NCBI GenBank assembly: GCA_018058685.1
Contig: JAGOZL010000012.1
Coordinates: 1 to 34,727 of the forward strand
From: Sulfurospirillum sp.
GTDB taxonomy: Bacteria > Campylobacterota > Campylobacteria > Campylobacterales > Sulfurospirillaceae
Length of the DNA stretch: 34,727 nt
Direction of reading: 5' to 3'
Both the position numbers and the translations under genes were made by a program. Every line of letters starts with the position of its first letter. Within the stretch, counting starts at the first letter, position 1. The notes under the pieces were generated by a model that saw only the letters and a program-made list of their open reading frames with translations, did not search any database and was not told the DNA's origin. Positions 1 through 7,123 of this stretch are shown here, in pieces.

Positions 1-749
1 AAAACAGTAATCACCCAAGGATTTTGCATGGAAGCTTGTAAATTAGCTCCAAAAAGACCTGCAAGCACGCCTGCAATCGCATACGCTAAAGACATCGCTA
101 ACACATAAACCAAAGAGAGTAAAAACCCTCGCTTTGCATTCATGGTAGCATTGGGTTGTGAAACAATAATAGACGATAAAATAGGAATCATCGGAAAAAC
201 ACACGGTGTAAGAGCCAATAACAATCCAAAGCCAAAAAAAGTAGCAAGAACGATAGCAATGTTACTATTAGCCAACGTATATGCAATTTGGTCTTGTTCT
301 GTTCCCAAAGAGGCTGATTTTACAGAATTTCCTAATGTAAATGTAAAGTCATTGGACATGGGCTGATAACAAATGCCAAGTTCCGAACACCCTTGGTAAG
401 AAAATTTAATCGTAAAAGAGCCTTTTTGAACCTCTTTATCCAGTAGGCTTTGAGGTATAAACATCTCGAAGGGTTGACGTTGCGTGATATAGTCTTGATA
501 ATGTTCTGGCTTTGGTCGTGAAACATACTCTTCTAATGAGAGCTGTTTAGGTTTAACAAGTTCTAATTTAATTTTATCATCATAAAGATAAATCCCCTCA
601 CCTAAGCCTATCTTGATGGTTACACCTTGTTCACTTTGGAGTGCTGAGATAGTAAAAGCCTCTTCAGGCGTTAAGATTTTAGGAGGATTCGCTATTAAAG
701 AGAGCGTTAAGACAAAAAGAAGAGAAAATCCTCTTAAAATATGTTTCAT
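1..749 (-). CDS. dsbD: DsbD, thiol:disulfide interchange protein (5' part only)
   Basis: Partial gene: it starts at the ATG at 749 and stays open for 249 codons to the left window edge. Residues 1-20 look like a signal peptide. A periplasmic domain follows with Cys121 and Cys127 in the context YQGCSELGICYQP, matching the redox pair of the DsbD alpha domain. Membrane segments begin near residue 164, and Cys183 sits in LTPCVFPMIP, the hallmark of the first DsbD transmembrane helix. DsbD carries electrons from cytoplasmic thioredoxin across the inner membrane to periplasmic thiol proteins. The rest of the membrane domain and any C-terminal thioredoxin domain lie outside the window. An AAGGTG-like ribosome site precedes the start. 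Confidence 0.88.
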   Translation of the reverse strand, partial: MKHILRGFSLLFVLTLSLIANPPKILTPEEAFTISALQSEQGVTIKIGLGEGIYLYDDKIKLELVKPKQLSLEEYVSRPKPEHYQDYITQRQPFEMFIPQSLLDKEVQKGSFTIKFSYQGCSELGICYQPMSNDFTFTLGNSVKSASLGTEQDQIAYTLANSNIAIVLATFFGFGLLLALTPCVFPMIPILSSIIVSQPNATMNAKRGFLLSLVYVLAMSLAYAIAGVLAGLFGANLQASMQNPWVITV

Positions 750-860
750 TATGATGCACCTTTTATAAAGTAGTGTTATATTTTACCAAACTATCCTAAA
801 TATTTTGTAAATTCAAACGATTTGAAGAAGTAGACAAATTTTATACACAAGAGGTGGACA

Positions 861-1778
861 ATGGGCAAGAAGAAAGAGAAAAAAGAAAAGAAAGTTAAAG
901 AAAAAGTTGCAGTTGAACCCTCTTTAACCGTCATTGAAGAAAAAAAAGATGAGCTCGAACAAGACGGAAAAGTACAAGTATGGATGAGAAAGAGTGATTT
1001 GAAATATGAAAAAGAGCTCAAAAAACTTCAAGTTGAACTTATTAAATTTCAAAATCACGTTAAAGATAAAGGGCTAAAAGTTCTCATTGTTGTTGAAGGA
1101 CGTGATGCGGCTGGAAAAGGTGGAACCATTAAACGTATCACTGAACATCTTAACCCTCGTGGTGCTAGAGTTGTAGCGCTTTCAAAACCTTCCGATACAG
1201 AACGTACACAGTGGTATTTTCAACGCTACACGCAACATCTCCCCTCTTCTGGTGAAATCGTTTTATTCGATAGGTCTTGGTATAATAGAGCCGGTGTAGA
1301 ACCGGTTATGGGATTTTGTACGCAGGAAGAACATAAAGAGTTTTTAAGGGAAGTACCCAAATTTGAAACAATGATAGCAAACTCTGGCATTATTTTCTTC
1401 AAATTTTATTTCTCTGTCAGTAAAGATGAACAAGCTAAACGATTTCGTGAGCGCAAAACAGATCCACTCAAACAGTTCAAACTCTCTCCTGTTGATGAAA
1501 AGTCACAAGAGATGTGGGATCAATACACCATTGCAAAATACTCAATGCTCTTAGCCTCTAATAACCCTCGATGCCCTTGGACAATCGTCCTTTCTGATAA
1601 CAAGAAAAAAGCACGTATCAATACGATAAAACATATTTTACGTAATGTTGACTATCCTGAGAAGATTAAAAATAAACATTTGGAAACAGATGATAAGATT
1701 TTACGTAGCGGGAAGGAAGAGATTGAGATTATGGAAAAAACACTTCAAAGTGAAAATCTCTCAAAGCTTAACGGTTAA
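861..1778 (+). CDS. ppk2: Polyphosphate kinase 2 (PPK2 family)
   Basis: A 305-residue PPK2-family protein, which transfers phosphate between polyphosphate and nucleoside di- or monophosphates in the cytoplasm. The Walker A loop is GRDAAGKGG (residues 80-88). The Walker B/lid region FDRSWYNRAGVEPVMGF starts near residue 136. The length and single kinase domain suggest a one-domain class I enzyme; nucleotide preference cannot be read from sequence. The first 16 residues are almost all Lys and Glu (MGKKKEKKEKKVKEK), an unusual charged tail before the conserved part begins near residue 40. GAGG precedes the ATG. The gene stands alone between divergent dsbD and convergent dnaK, and a strong hairpin follows it. 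Confidence 0.93.
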   Translation: MGKKKEKKEKKVKEKVAVEPSLTVIEEKKDELEQDGKVQVWMRKSDLKYEKELKKLQVELIKFQNHVKDKGLKVLIVVEGRDAAGKGGTIKRITEHLNPRGARVVALSKPSDTERTQWYFQRYTQHLPSSGEIVLFDRSWYNRAGVEPVMGFCTQEEHKEFLREVPKFETMIANSGIIFFKFYFSVSKDEQAKRFRERKTDPLKQFKLSPVDEKSQEMWDQYTIAKYSMLLASNNPRCPWTIVLSDNKKKARINTIKHILRNVDYPEKIKNKHLETDDKILRSGKEEIEIMEKTLQSENLSKLNG

Positions 1779-1785
1779 AAAAAGC

Positions 1786-1821
1786 GCTTTACATGTAAAG
1801 TTATCTCTTTACATGTAAAGC
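1786..1821. terminator. Bidirectional hairpin made of two palindromes between ppk2 and dnaK
   Basis: Two copies of CTTTACATGTAAAG (1787-1800 and 1807-1820) are separated by six bases. Because each copy is self-complementary, they can pair with each other into a 15-bp stem (1786-1800 with 1807-1821) with loop TTATCT, or each can fold alone. The element fills the 57-bp gap between two convergent genes, where a shared terminator is expected. There is only a modest T-rich tail on either side, so terminator function is inferred. Confidence 0.6.
1788..1819. repeat. TTTACATGTAAA palindrome, tandem pair (20-bp spacing)
   Basis: Two exact copies, at 1788-1799 and 1808-1819, start-to-start distance exactly 20 bp, intergenic. 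Members of the iterated palindrome family described under findings. Confidence 0.9.
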
Positions 1822-1835
1822 TTCATAAAAACGTT

Positions 1836-3722
1836 TTATTCTACTTCAGCATCGATAACATCGTCATCTTTTTTAGCTTTTGGTTTTTCGCCACCAGCAT
1901 TGCCTGCTTCGCCTTGATCTTTTTTGTACATCGCTTCAGCCAATTTATGACTTGCTTCACTCAACGATTTTACTTTGGCATCAATCTCTTCTTTTGTTGC
2001 ACTCTCGTTTGCTAAAACCTCTTTTAAGGCTTTGAGTTCTACTTCGATTTTTGCTTTGTCTTCAGCACTTATCGCATCACCCATTTCACTTAAAGATTTT
2101 TCTGTTTGATGAGCCAATGCATCGGCTTGATTTCTAGCATCAACAGCATCTTTGCGTTTTTTATCTTCTTCTTTGTGAAGCTCAGCATCTTTAACCATTC
2201 TCTCGATTTCTGCATCATCAAGTCCAGAACTTCCAGAAATTTTAATTTCTTGAACTTTACCTGTCGCTTTATCTTTGGCAGAGACTGTTAAAATACCATT
2301 TGCATCGATATCAAAAGAGACTTCGATTTGTGGTACACCTCGAGGTGCGGGAGGAATATTGTCAAGATTGAACTGTCCTAAAGACTTATTATCTCTTGCA
2401 AACTCACGCTCACCTTGTAAGGCATGAATGGTAACCGCAGGCTGGTTATCTTCTGCCGTTGAAAAGACTTGTGATTTTTTAACAGGAATGGTCGTTCCTT
2501 TTTCAATGAGTTTTGTCATCACGCCACCCAATGTCTCGATACCAAGGCTAAGAGGAGTAACATCTAGTAAAAGAATATCTTTAACATCACCTTTGATAAC
2601 CGCACCTTGAATCGCAGCACCAATAGCAACTACTTCATCAGGGTTGACTGATTTGTTCAGCTCTTTTTCAAAGAATGCTTTGATTTTTTGCTGAACCAAA
2701 GGAACACGGGTTGATCCGCCAACCATCACGATCTCTTTAATCTCAGCTTTTTTCAAATCAGAATCATTAACAACTTCTTTGATTTTTTTGATGGTTAAAT
2801 CAACCAAATCATCAATCATAGATTCGAATTTCGCACGGGTTAGTTTTTTCACTAAGTGTTTAGGGCCTGTCGCATCTGCGGTGATAAATGGCAAGTTGAT
2901 TTCTGTCTCCATTGAAGAAGAAAGCTCTTTTTTTGCATTTTCAGCCGCTTCTTTTAAACGTTGAAGTGCCATAACATCTGATTTTAAATCAATACCATTT
3001 TCACTTTTAAACTCACCCACTAACCAGTCAATTAAGCGGTTATCAAAGTCATCACCACCTAAAAAAGCGTCTCCACCAGTTGAGAGAACTTCAACAACAT
3101 TGTCACCTGTTTCAAGAACGGTAACGTCAAATGTACCACCACCCAAGTCATAAACAACGATTTTCTCAGCCTCTTTTTTATCTAAGCCATAAGAAAGTGC
3201 CGCTGCTGTTGGCTCGTTAATAATACGAAGAACATTTAAGCCAGCAATCGTACCTGCTTCTTTAGTCGCTTTTCTCTGAGAATCGTTAAAGTATGCAGGA
3301 ACAGTAATAACTGCATCTGTTACTTCTTCACCGAGGTACGCTTCTGCATCTTCTTTAAGTTTCATCAAAACTTTTGCGCTAATCTCTTGTGGTGTATACA
3401 CTTTACCATCAATTTCAATCGCACATGCACCATTTCGATCTACAACAGCATACGGAAGACGTTTTTTAGCTTCATTTGCTTCATCTTCATTGCTCATAAG
3501 ACCCATGATTCTTTTGATTGAATAGATTGTTCTTTTTGGGTTTGTAACCGCTTGACGTTTTGCAGTATCACCTACTAGCACTTCTTCTTTATCAGTAAAT
3601 GCAACCACGGAAGGTGTTGTGTTTTTACCCTCTTTATTTGGTATTACTTTACTTTCTCCTCTTTCATAAACAGAAACACATGAGTTTGTTGTTCCTAAGT
3701 CGATTCCTATCACTTTTCCCAT
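1836..3722 (-). CDS. dnaK: DnaK (Hsp70) molecular chaperone
   Basis: A full-length 628-residue Hsp70. The N-terminal ATPase domain opens with [15 protein letters not shown] and contains [15 protein letters not shown] and the [14 protein letters not shown] phosphate-binding motif. The substrate-binding domain begins around residue 385 ([17 protein letters not shown]), followed by the helical lid and an acidic tail ending DDVIDAEVE. It refolds and protects client proteins in an ATP cycle driven by DnaJ-type partners and GrpE. It is the last gene of the hrcA-grpE-dnaK operon, separated from grpE by 111 bp of structured DNA. Its own ribosome site is AAGGAT, just before the ATG at 3722. Confidence 0.99.
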   Translation of the reverse strand: MGKVIGIDLGTTNSCVSVYERGESKVIPNKEGKNTTPSVVAFTDKEEVLVGDTAKRQAVTNPKRTIYSIKRIMGLMSNEDEANEAKKRLPYAVVDRNGACAIEIDGKVYTPQEISAKVLMKLKEDAEAYLGEEVTDAVITVPAYFNDSQRKATKEAGTIAGLNVLRIINEPTAAALSYGLDKKEAEKIVVYDLGGGTFDVTVLETGDNVVEVLSTGGDAFLGGDDFDNRLIDWLVGEFKSENGIDLKSDVMALQRLKEAAENAKKELSSSMETEINLPFITADATGPKHLVKKLTRAKFESMIDDLVDLTIKKIKEVVNDSDLKKAEIKEIVMVGGSTRVPLVQQKIKAFFEKELNKSVNPDEVVAIGAAIQGAVIKGDVKDILLLDVTPLSLGIETLGGVMTKLIEKGTTIPVKKSQVFSTAEDNQPAVTIHALQGEREFARDNKSLGQFNLDNIPPAPRGVPQIEVSFDIDANGILTVSAKDKATGKVQEIKISGSSGLDDAEIERMVKDAELHKEEDKKRKDAVDARNQADALAHQTEKSLSEMGDAISAEDKAKIEVELKALKEVLANESATKEEIDAKVKSLSEASHKLAEAMYKKDQGEAGNAGGEKPKAKKDDDVIDAEVE

Positions 3723-3757
3723 CTTTTATCCTTTTGTTTTGATTTTGATTTTTACAC

Positions 3758-3826
3758 GCCAACAGAGCAAAGCTCTTGTTGGCTACATTAGCCACTGGGG
3801 CGCTAAAGCTTGCCAACAAAGTTGGC
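3758..3826 (-). repeat. Hairpin array between grpE and dnaK
   Basis: Reading the operon direction, the gap holds GCCAAC-TTT-GTTGGC (3826-3812), then a GC-richer stretch with AGCGCCCCAGTGGCT (3804-3790), then a second stem GCCAAC/GTTGGC (3783-3758) extended by an inner AGAGC/GCTCT pairing with an AAA or TTT triloop. The four GCCAAC/GTTGGC arms could also pair in the alternative order, so two mutually exclusive folds are possible. No T-run follows, so it is not a classical terminator. An mRNA processing or stability element, an attenuator, or an intergenic repeat (REP-like) are all possible. Confidence 0.6.
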
Positions 3827-3833
3827 AGAAACT

Positions 3834-4397
3834 TTACTTAACAATACTCACCATTGCTGGTCTTAAAATGCGCTCTTTGATCTTGTAACCTTTTTGGAAA
3901 ACTTGCAAAATCTCGCCGCTACTTTTTTCTTCACTCTCTAATTGCATCACAGCCTCGTGGAAATTTGGATCAAAGGTTCCTTCAATATCCACAAGTTCAA
4001 CACCATGTTTTTCAAATGCTTTTCTAAACTGCTCAATGGTCAAACCTAAGCCCTCTTTAACCTTATTAAGAAGCTCACCACTTTCAATTTCTGCGTTACT
4101 TCCCGCAAGAATTGCCATTTCCAAAGAATCAATAACGGGCAAAAGATCGCGTGCAAACACTTCGTGTGCATACGCAATCGCTTGCATTTTCTCTTTTTCT
4201 AAGCGTCTTTTCATATTATCAAAATCTGCATTTGCACGTAAATACTTATCTTCTAACTCGCTAATTTTCGATTTCAATGCTTCAATTTCATCATTTTTAC
4301 TAGTCTCTTCATCTTCGAGCACCTCATTTTCAGATTCACAGCACTCTTGAGCGCATTCTTCTTCAACTAAGGATTCATCCTTTATCGTTTCACTCAC
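3834..4397 (-). CDS. grpE: GrpE, nucleotide exchange factor for DnaK
   Basis: A 187-residue GrpE. The first 40 residues are acidic and low-complexity. A long coiled coil follows (about 40-100, EALKSKISELEDKYLRANAD, then FDNMKRRLEKEK), then the C-terminal beta domain with the family signature FQKGYKIKERILRPAMVSIVK. It releases ADP from DnaK and acts as a thermosensor in the chaperone cycle. It lies 3 bp downstream of hrcA and is clearly co-transcribed with it. The N-terminal segment contains the unusual run CAQECCESE with three cysteines, which the family does not need. Confidence 0.97.
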   Translation of the reverse strand: MSETIKDESLVEEECAQECCESENEVLEDEETSKNDEIEALKSKISELEDKYLRANADFDNMKRRLEKEKMQAIAYAHEVFARDLLPVIDSLEMAILAGSNAEIESGELLNKVKEGLGLTIEQFRKAFEKHGVELVDIEGTFDPNFHEAVMQLESEEKSSGEILQVFQKGYKIKERILRPAMVSIVK

Positions 4398-4400
4398 TCT

Positions 4401-5204
4401 TTACTCCTTTACTTGATTAAAAAAATCTTCAAAATCACTCTCTATTCTGCCAAAACAGAAAAAGTCAACCACAGAATCCTCGTCTTTTAACTTTGCTTTT
4501 TGTTTAATTGCCATGCATCCAGCAGGTACAAATCCATCAAAATAAAGACCATCATGCATGGATTCTATAAAATGAAGTGTTTGAAAATGTTGAATAAATG
4601 CTTCATTATGCAGCTCTTTAGCAATAGCATACATCTCTTTCTCACCTTCTTTCACAATAGGTGCTTGAGAAAAAATCTGTGAAAGTTTTTCATGTAATTC
4701 GTACAATCCAACTTGTGCTGATATATCTTTAAGTTCTCGCATCTCACAGCCCACAAATCGTTGCAAAAATTGCTCAACTTTTGGATTGTATTTTAAAACC
4801 ACTTCATGCGCGTCAAAAATCAAAATAAGATAGCGATTTTGAACACTCATCAATTCCTTAAAGCTTCCACCCATGCTCTTTTCTAAAATACAGAAGAGAT
4901 TATGGTCATTTGTAGAACGTTTGACTTTATCAATATTTTTAAGAGCGACTGGCTTTGTTGTGTCTATTTTATCCTGCCAATATCCTCTAAGAGCACTTTG
5001 CGTGGGAACACGTCCACCACTAATATGATACTGTGCTAAAGAACCAACATCTGAGAGTTTTTTAAAATAGATACGAATCGTTGAAGGCGACATATCCAAG
5101 GTTAAACGCATTTGAAGCTCAGAAGAACCTATAGGCATTCTTGATTTTAAATACGCTTGAATGATGGACTCTAAAATCAACTCTTGCTTTGAAGGCTTTT
5201 TCAT
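4401..5204 (-). CDS. hrcA: HrcA, heat-inducible repressor (CIRCE-binding)
   Basis: A 267-residue HrcA. The N-terminal winged-helix (about residues 8-75) contains RMPIGSSELQ and LDMSPSTIRIYFKKL, typical of the family; the rest is the effector and dimer region. It is shorter than the roughly 340 residues of Bacillus HrcA, as is common in this phylum. HrcA represses chaperone genes by binding CIRCE and needs chaperones for its own folding. It is first in the hrcA-grpE-dnaK operon. The start ATG at 5204 lies 1 bp from a CIRCE half-site, and no other ATG fits, so the operator, transcription start and ribosome site all overlap. Confidence 0.94.
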   Translation of the reverse strand: MKKPSKQELILESIIQAYLKSRMPIGSSELQMRLTLDMSPSTIRIYFKKLSDVGSLAQYHISGGRVPTQSALRGYWQDKIDTTKPVALKNIDKVKRSTNDHNLFCILEKSMGGSFKELMSVQNRYLILIFDAHEVVLKYNPKVEQFLQRFVGCEMRELKDISAQVGLYELHEKLSQIFSQAPIVKEGEKEMYAIAKELHNEAFIQHFQTLHFIESMHDGLYFDGFVPAGCMAIKQKAKLKDEDSVVDFFCFGRIESDFEDFFNQVKE

Positions 5205-5205
5205 T

Positions 5206-5232
5206 TTAGCACTCTTAATGTTTAATTGCTGA
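5206..5232. promoter_or_regulatory. CIRCE operator (HrcA site) at the hrcA start
   Basis: The left half TTAGCACTC (5206-5214) matches the CIRCE consensus 9/9. After a 9-bp spacer, AATTGCTGA (5224-5232) matches GAGTGCTAA at 6/9. The element covers the expected transcription start and the translation start region of hrcA, so HrcA would block its own operon. The degenerate right arm suggests weaker or cooperative binding. Confidence 0.78.
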
Positions 5233-5236
5233 TAAA

Positions 5237-5266
5237 ATTATACAACATTGAGCGTTATATTGTCAA
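5237..5266 (-). promoter_or_regulatory. Sigma70-type promoter of hrcA-grpE-dnaK
   Basis: On the minus strand TTGACA (5266-5261) is followed 18 bp later by TATAAT (5242-5237), both perfect consensus hexamers. This is unusual in a phylum whose housekeeping promoters often lack a clear -35 box. Initiation is expected near 5230, inside the CIRCE right arm. Confidence 0.82.
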
Positions 5267-5267
5267 G
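5247..5267. promoter_or_regulatory. HAIR-like operator (HspR site) over the hrcA -35 box
   Basis: Minus strand reads CTTGACA-N7-GCTCAAT, against the HAIR consensus CTTGAGT-N7-ACTCAAG (5/7 in each arm, correct spacing). It overlaps the -35 hexamer and spacer. Joint HspR and HrcA control of this operon is established in Helicobacter and Campylobacter, and hspR is encoded in this window. Confidence 0.6.
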
Positions 5268-5371
5268 TAATAAAACAGACAAGACTATTGCTATGAAAAT
5301 AAAATCCAAAGTGTGTTTTTAAAATATGATTTTGGAAGAAAAGAAAAAATAGATTAAGATGAGATGAAGTA

Positions 5372-5539
5372 TTAACGCGTTAAAAATTTAGTACTTTTTT
5401 TATCTTTTAAAAAATACTTGAGAAAATAAAATAATCCAGTAATATTATTTTTGAGTTTAGAAGCTTTGCTCTCCTTTTGTGCAATCACACTAAAAATATC
5501 ATTTAATGCTTGTCTTTCGCTTTGACTTAAAGTACTCAT
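5372..5539 (-). CDS. Small basic protein of 55 residues, coupled to the HTH gene
   Basis: An ORF from ATG 5539 to TAA 5372 with the sequence start MSTLSQSERQALNDIF. An AAGGAG ribosome site lies 5 bp upstream of the ATG, and the ATG overlaps the stop codon of the HTH gene (ATGA arrangement), so translation is probably coupled. The N-terminal half looks helical and polar. Residues about 34-44 (TGLFYFLKYFL) form a hydrophobic or amphipathic segment, and the C-terminus is Lys-rich. I do not recognise the family. A partner of the regulator, a small membrane-active peptide or a toxin-like product are possibilities, none shown by the sequence. Confidence 0.68.
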   Translation of the reverse strand: MSTLSQSERQALNDIFSVIAQKESKASKLKNNITGLFYFLKYFLKDKKSTKFLTR

Positions 5540-5784
5540 TCTTGCTCCTTTAATTCGTTTGCTATACGTTTAACCAAACGCATGACATCTTGTTCTTCTA
5601 ATTCTCCTAACATCTTAAAAATAGCAGTAGCGGCTTGTGGTTGTGAGTTTCCTATCTTCCAATCCTGATAGGTTCTCATTGATACTCCAAGCTTATCTGC
5701 CATCTCACGCTGTGATATTTTTTTCCCAAAAAATTTTGATTCAACAGCGTTATGCAAGAGATTGAATATGTCATTTGTTTTCAT
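5536..5784 (-). CDS. Cro/C1-type helix-turn-helix regulator, 82 residues
   Basis: A small DNA-binding protein with a Cro/C1 fold: ISQREMADKLGVSMRTYQDW is a canonical helix-turn-helix at about residues 23-42, followed by two helices. I place the start at ATG 5784 (MKTNDIF), where the domain begins. The frame remains open upstream to 5892, but that part (LCVIKPLLVTILLM) does not look like the protein family and no start there has a good ribosome site. The chosen start also lacks a clear Shine-Dalgarno. It is followed by the overlapping 55-residue ORF. A 38-bp inverted-repeat structure lies about 125 bp upstream and may be its operator. The target genes are unknown. Confidence 0.75.
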   Translation of the reverse strand: MKTNDIFNLLHNAVESKFFGKKISQREMADKLGVSMRTYQDWKIGNSQPQAATAIFKMLGELEEQDVMRLVKRIANELKEQE

Positions 5785-5908
5785 GAGCAAGATTGTAACC
5801 AAGAGAGGTTTAATTACACATAAATACGACATATTTGTATGTAATTCTACCATAAAAACATCAATTTTATGTATTTTAATACTTTTAAACATATAAAATA
5901 TGCAAATT

Positions 5909-5946
5909 ATCTATGTTTTATACGAAAAAACGTATAAAACATAGAT
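5909..5946. repeat. Perfect 16-bp inverted repeat with A6 loop
   Basis: ATCTATGTTTTATACG (5909-5924), then AAAAAA, then the exact reverse complement (5931-5946). The arms are AT-rich and symmetric, the gap is not followed by a T-run, and the element sits in a 232-bp gene-free interval between the HTH gene and the small lipoprotein gene. A dimer operator for the nearby regulator or an RNA hairpin are both possible. Confidence 0.85.
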
Positions 5947-6016
5947 TTAAATTGAAAACTTGGAATAATTTAAAATGGGAAGTAACACTAAAAGTTCTAC
6001 AATGAGGTGTTAAAAG

Positions 6017-6130
6017 TTAACTACCTTGACTGCTTCGATGTGCTGGATGTTGGTAGTCATTTCTCTCGCAACCGCTAAAAGAAGCCATAACAAAAAGACT
6101 TAACATAAAGGCTGTTATAATGAGTTTCAT
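6017..6130 (-). CDS. Small putative lipoprotein, 37 residues
   Basis: An ORF starting MKLIITAFMLSLFVMASFSG with a hydrophobic signal segment at residues 3-17 and the lipobox-like SFSGC, placing the lipidated cysteine at residue 21. The mature peptide is only 17 residues and is polar (ERNDYQHPAHRSSQGS). AAGGA precedes the ATG by 7 bp, and TATAAT lies at 6169-6164. The tiny size recalls entericidin-like lipoproteins, but I see no specific similarity. A short hairpin (6006-6025) overlaps its stop. Function unknown. Confidence 0.65.
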   Translation of the reverse strand: MKLIITAFMLSLFVMASFSGCERNDYQHPAHRSSQGS

Positions 6131-6163
6131 TTGAAATTCCTTATATAAGATTTAAGAGAGAAT

Positions 6164-6169
6164 ATTATA
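6164..6169 (-). promoter_or_regulatory. -10 box for the small lipoprotein gene
   Basis: TATAAT on the minus strand, 34 bp upstream of the ATG at 6130. No convincing -35 hexamer, as is common in this phylum. Confidence 0.5.
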
Positions 6170-6267
6170 GGCTGAGTTATCTTTGAAAGTTTTAAAGAAG
6201 AAAGGCAAAATAAAAATTGATTTCTATTTTGCCTTATATTTAGTGTAAAGATTAAAAAGTCAAAAAA

Positions 6268-6540
6268 CTACTTATCTCTGATAGAAAGCTCTTTAATGAT
6301 TTTAGTATACGTAACAAAATCTGTACGCTTAAGATACTGCATCAAACGCTTACGCTGACCAACAAGCTTTAGAAGACCAAGTCTTGAAGAGTGATCTTTT
6401 GCATTGCTTTTCAAGTGCTCTGTCAAATCAACAATTCTTTTTGAAAGAAGTGCAATTTGTACTTCTGGAGAACCTGTGTCTCCTTCTTTTCTACCAAATT
6501 TGGTAACAATTTCTTTTTTTTCCGCCGAACCTAAAGCCAT
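6268..6540 (-). CDS. rpsO: 30S ribosomal protein S15
   Basis: A 90-residue S15, the usual length. The family signature is clear: EIVTKFGRKEGDTGSPEVQI, then HLKSNAKDHSSRLGLL and LVGQRKRLMQYLKRTDFVTY. S15 binds 16S rRNA helices 20-22 and nucleates assembly of the platform of the small subunit. The AAGGAGG ribosome site is strong and TATAAT lies at 6591-6586. It is divergent from the rrf2-flhA block, an arrangement also known in Campylobacter. Confidence 0.98.
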   Translation of the reverse strand: MALGSAEKKEIVTKFGRKEGDTGSPEVQIALLSKRIVDLTEHLKSNAKDHSSRLGLLKLVGQRKRLMQYLKRTDFVTYTKIIKELSIRDK

Positions 6541-6585
6541 AATGACCTCCTTAGTTGGTAATGTATTTTGCTTTTAAAGCTTGGA

Positions 6586-6591
6586 ATTATA
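6586..6591 (-). promoter_or_regulatory. -10 box of rpsO
   Basis: TATAAT on the minus strand, 45 bp upstream of the rpsO ATG; no good -35 partner. Confidence 0.5.
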
Positions 6592-6672
6592 GTAAAACAA
6601 ACCAAAATTATTTATTAAATTTGCTTGAAAAAATTATTTTTACGATTAAAGAAAACTATAACAATTATTTAG

Positions 6673-6678
6673 TACAAT
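6673..6678 (+). promoter_or_regulatory. -10 box of rrf2-flhA
   Basis: TACAAT 31 bp upstream of the rrf2 ATG, followed by GAGGA (6699-6703) as ribosome site. Confidence 0.45.
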
Positions 6679-6709
6679 ATTTCTCTTATTTAAATCTTGA
6701 GGATCAGAT

Positions 6710-7114
6710 ATGCTATTAACCAAAGCTAGTGAATATGCACTGCTATCACTTATTATGATTTCACAAAAAAATACTCCCCAAGATGTAGACACGCTTTCAA
6801 ATCAACTCGGCATTTCTAAAAGTTTTTTAGCAAAAATTCTGCAGTCTTTGGCGAAAGAGAATATCTTAACCTCTTTTAAAGGCGCTCATGGTGGATTTAT
6901 GCTGGCTCGCAAACCTGAAGAGCTAACACTTAAAATGATTGTTGAATCAGCTGAAAAAAAACAGACAATGGTATTTGAATGCTCGCCTTCTACTCAAAAA
7001 TGTCCTGGTGGGAAAGGTGGAATTTGTCGTGTTTGGCCTATCCTTAATAAACTTCAATTAAAAATTGATTTATTTTTGGATAATATGACACTTAAAGATA
7101 TTATTGAAGTGTAA
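6710..7114 (+). CDS. Rrf2-family transcriptional regulator with three Fe-S-type cysteines
   Basis: A 134-residue Rrf2 protein. The winged helix is at the N-terminus (MLLTKASEYALLSLIMISQ, then LGISKSFLAKILQSL), followed by the wing GAHGGFMLARKPEELTL. Cys91, Cys98 and Cys106 lie in FECSPSTQKCPGGKGGICRVW, in the place where IscR and NsrR bind an iron-sulfur cluster; spacing is C-X6-C-X7-C, close to those proteins. It is therefore probably a redox, NO or iron-sensing repressor, by inference. Its stop codon is 9 bp before the flhA start, so the two are co-transcribed, which would place flagellar export under this regulator's operon. Confidence 0.88.
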   Translation: MLLTKASEYALLSLIMISQKNTPQDVDTLSNQLGISKSFLAKILQSLAKENILTSFKGAHGGFMLARKPEELTLKMIVESAEKKQTMVFECSPSTQKCPGGKGGICRVWPILNKLQLKIDLFLDNMTLKDIIEV

Positions 7115-7123
7115 AGGCTTTTT

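Noticed and set aside
142..526. Two open frames across the first 750 bases (plus 142-366, minus 332-526)
   Set aside because: Both are shadows of dsbD, whose true frame stays open to the left edge and carries signal peptide and family cysteines.
3758..3826. Rho-independent terminator between grpE and dnaK
   Set aside because: No T-run follows either hairpin, and grpE and dnaK are expected on one mRNA.
5785..5892. Longer version of the HTH protein (118 residues)
   Set aside because: The extra 36 residues look like translated AT-rich promoter DNA and fit no known HTH extension.
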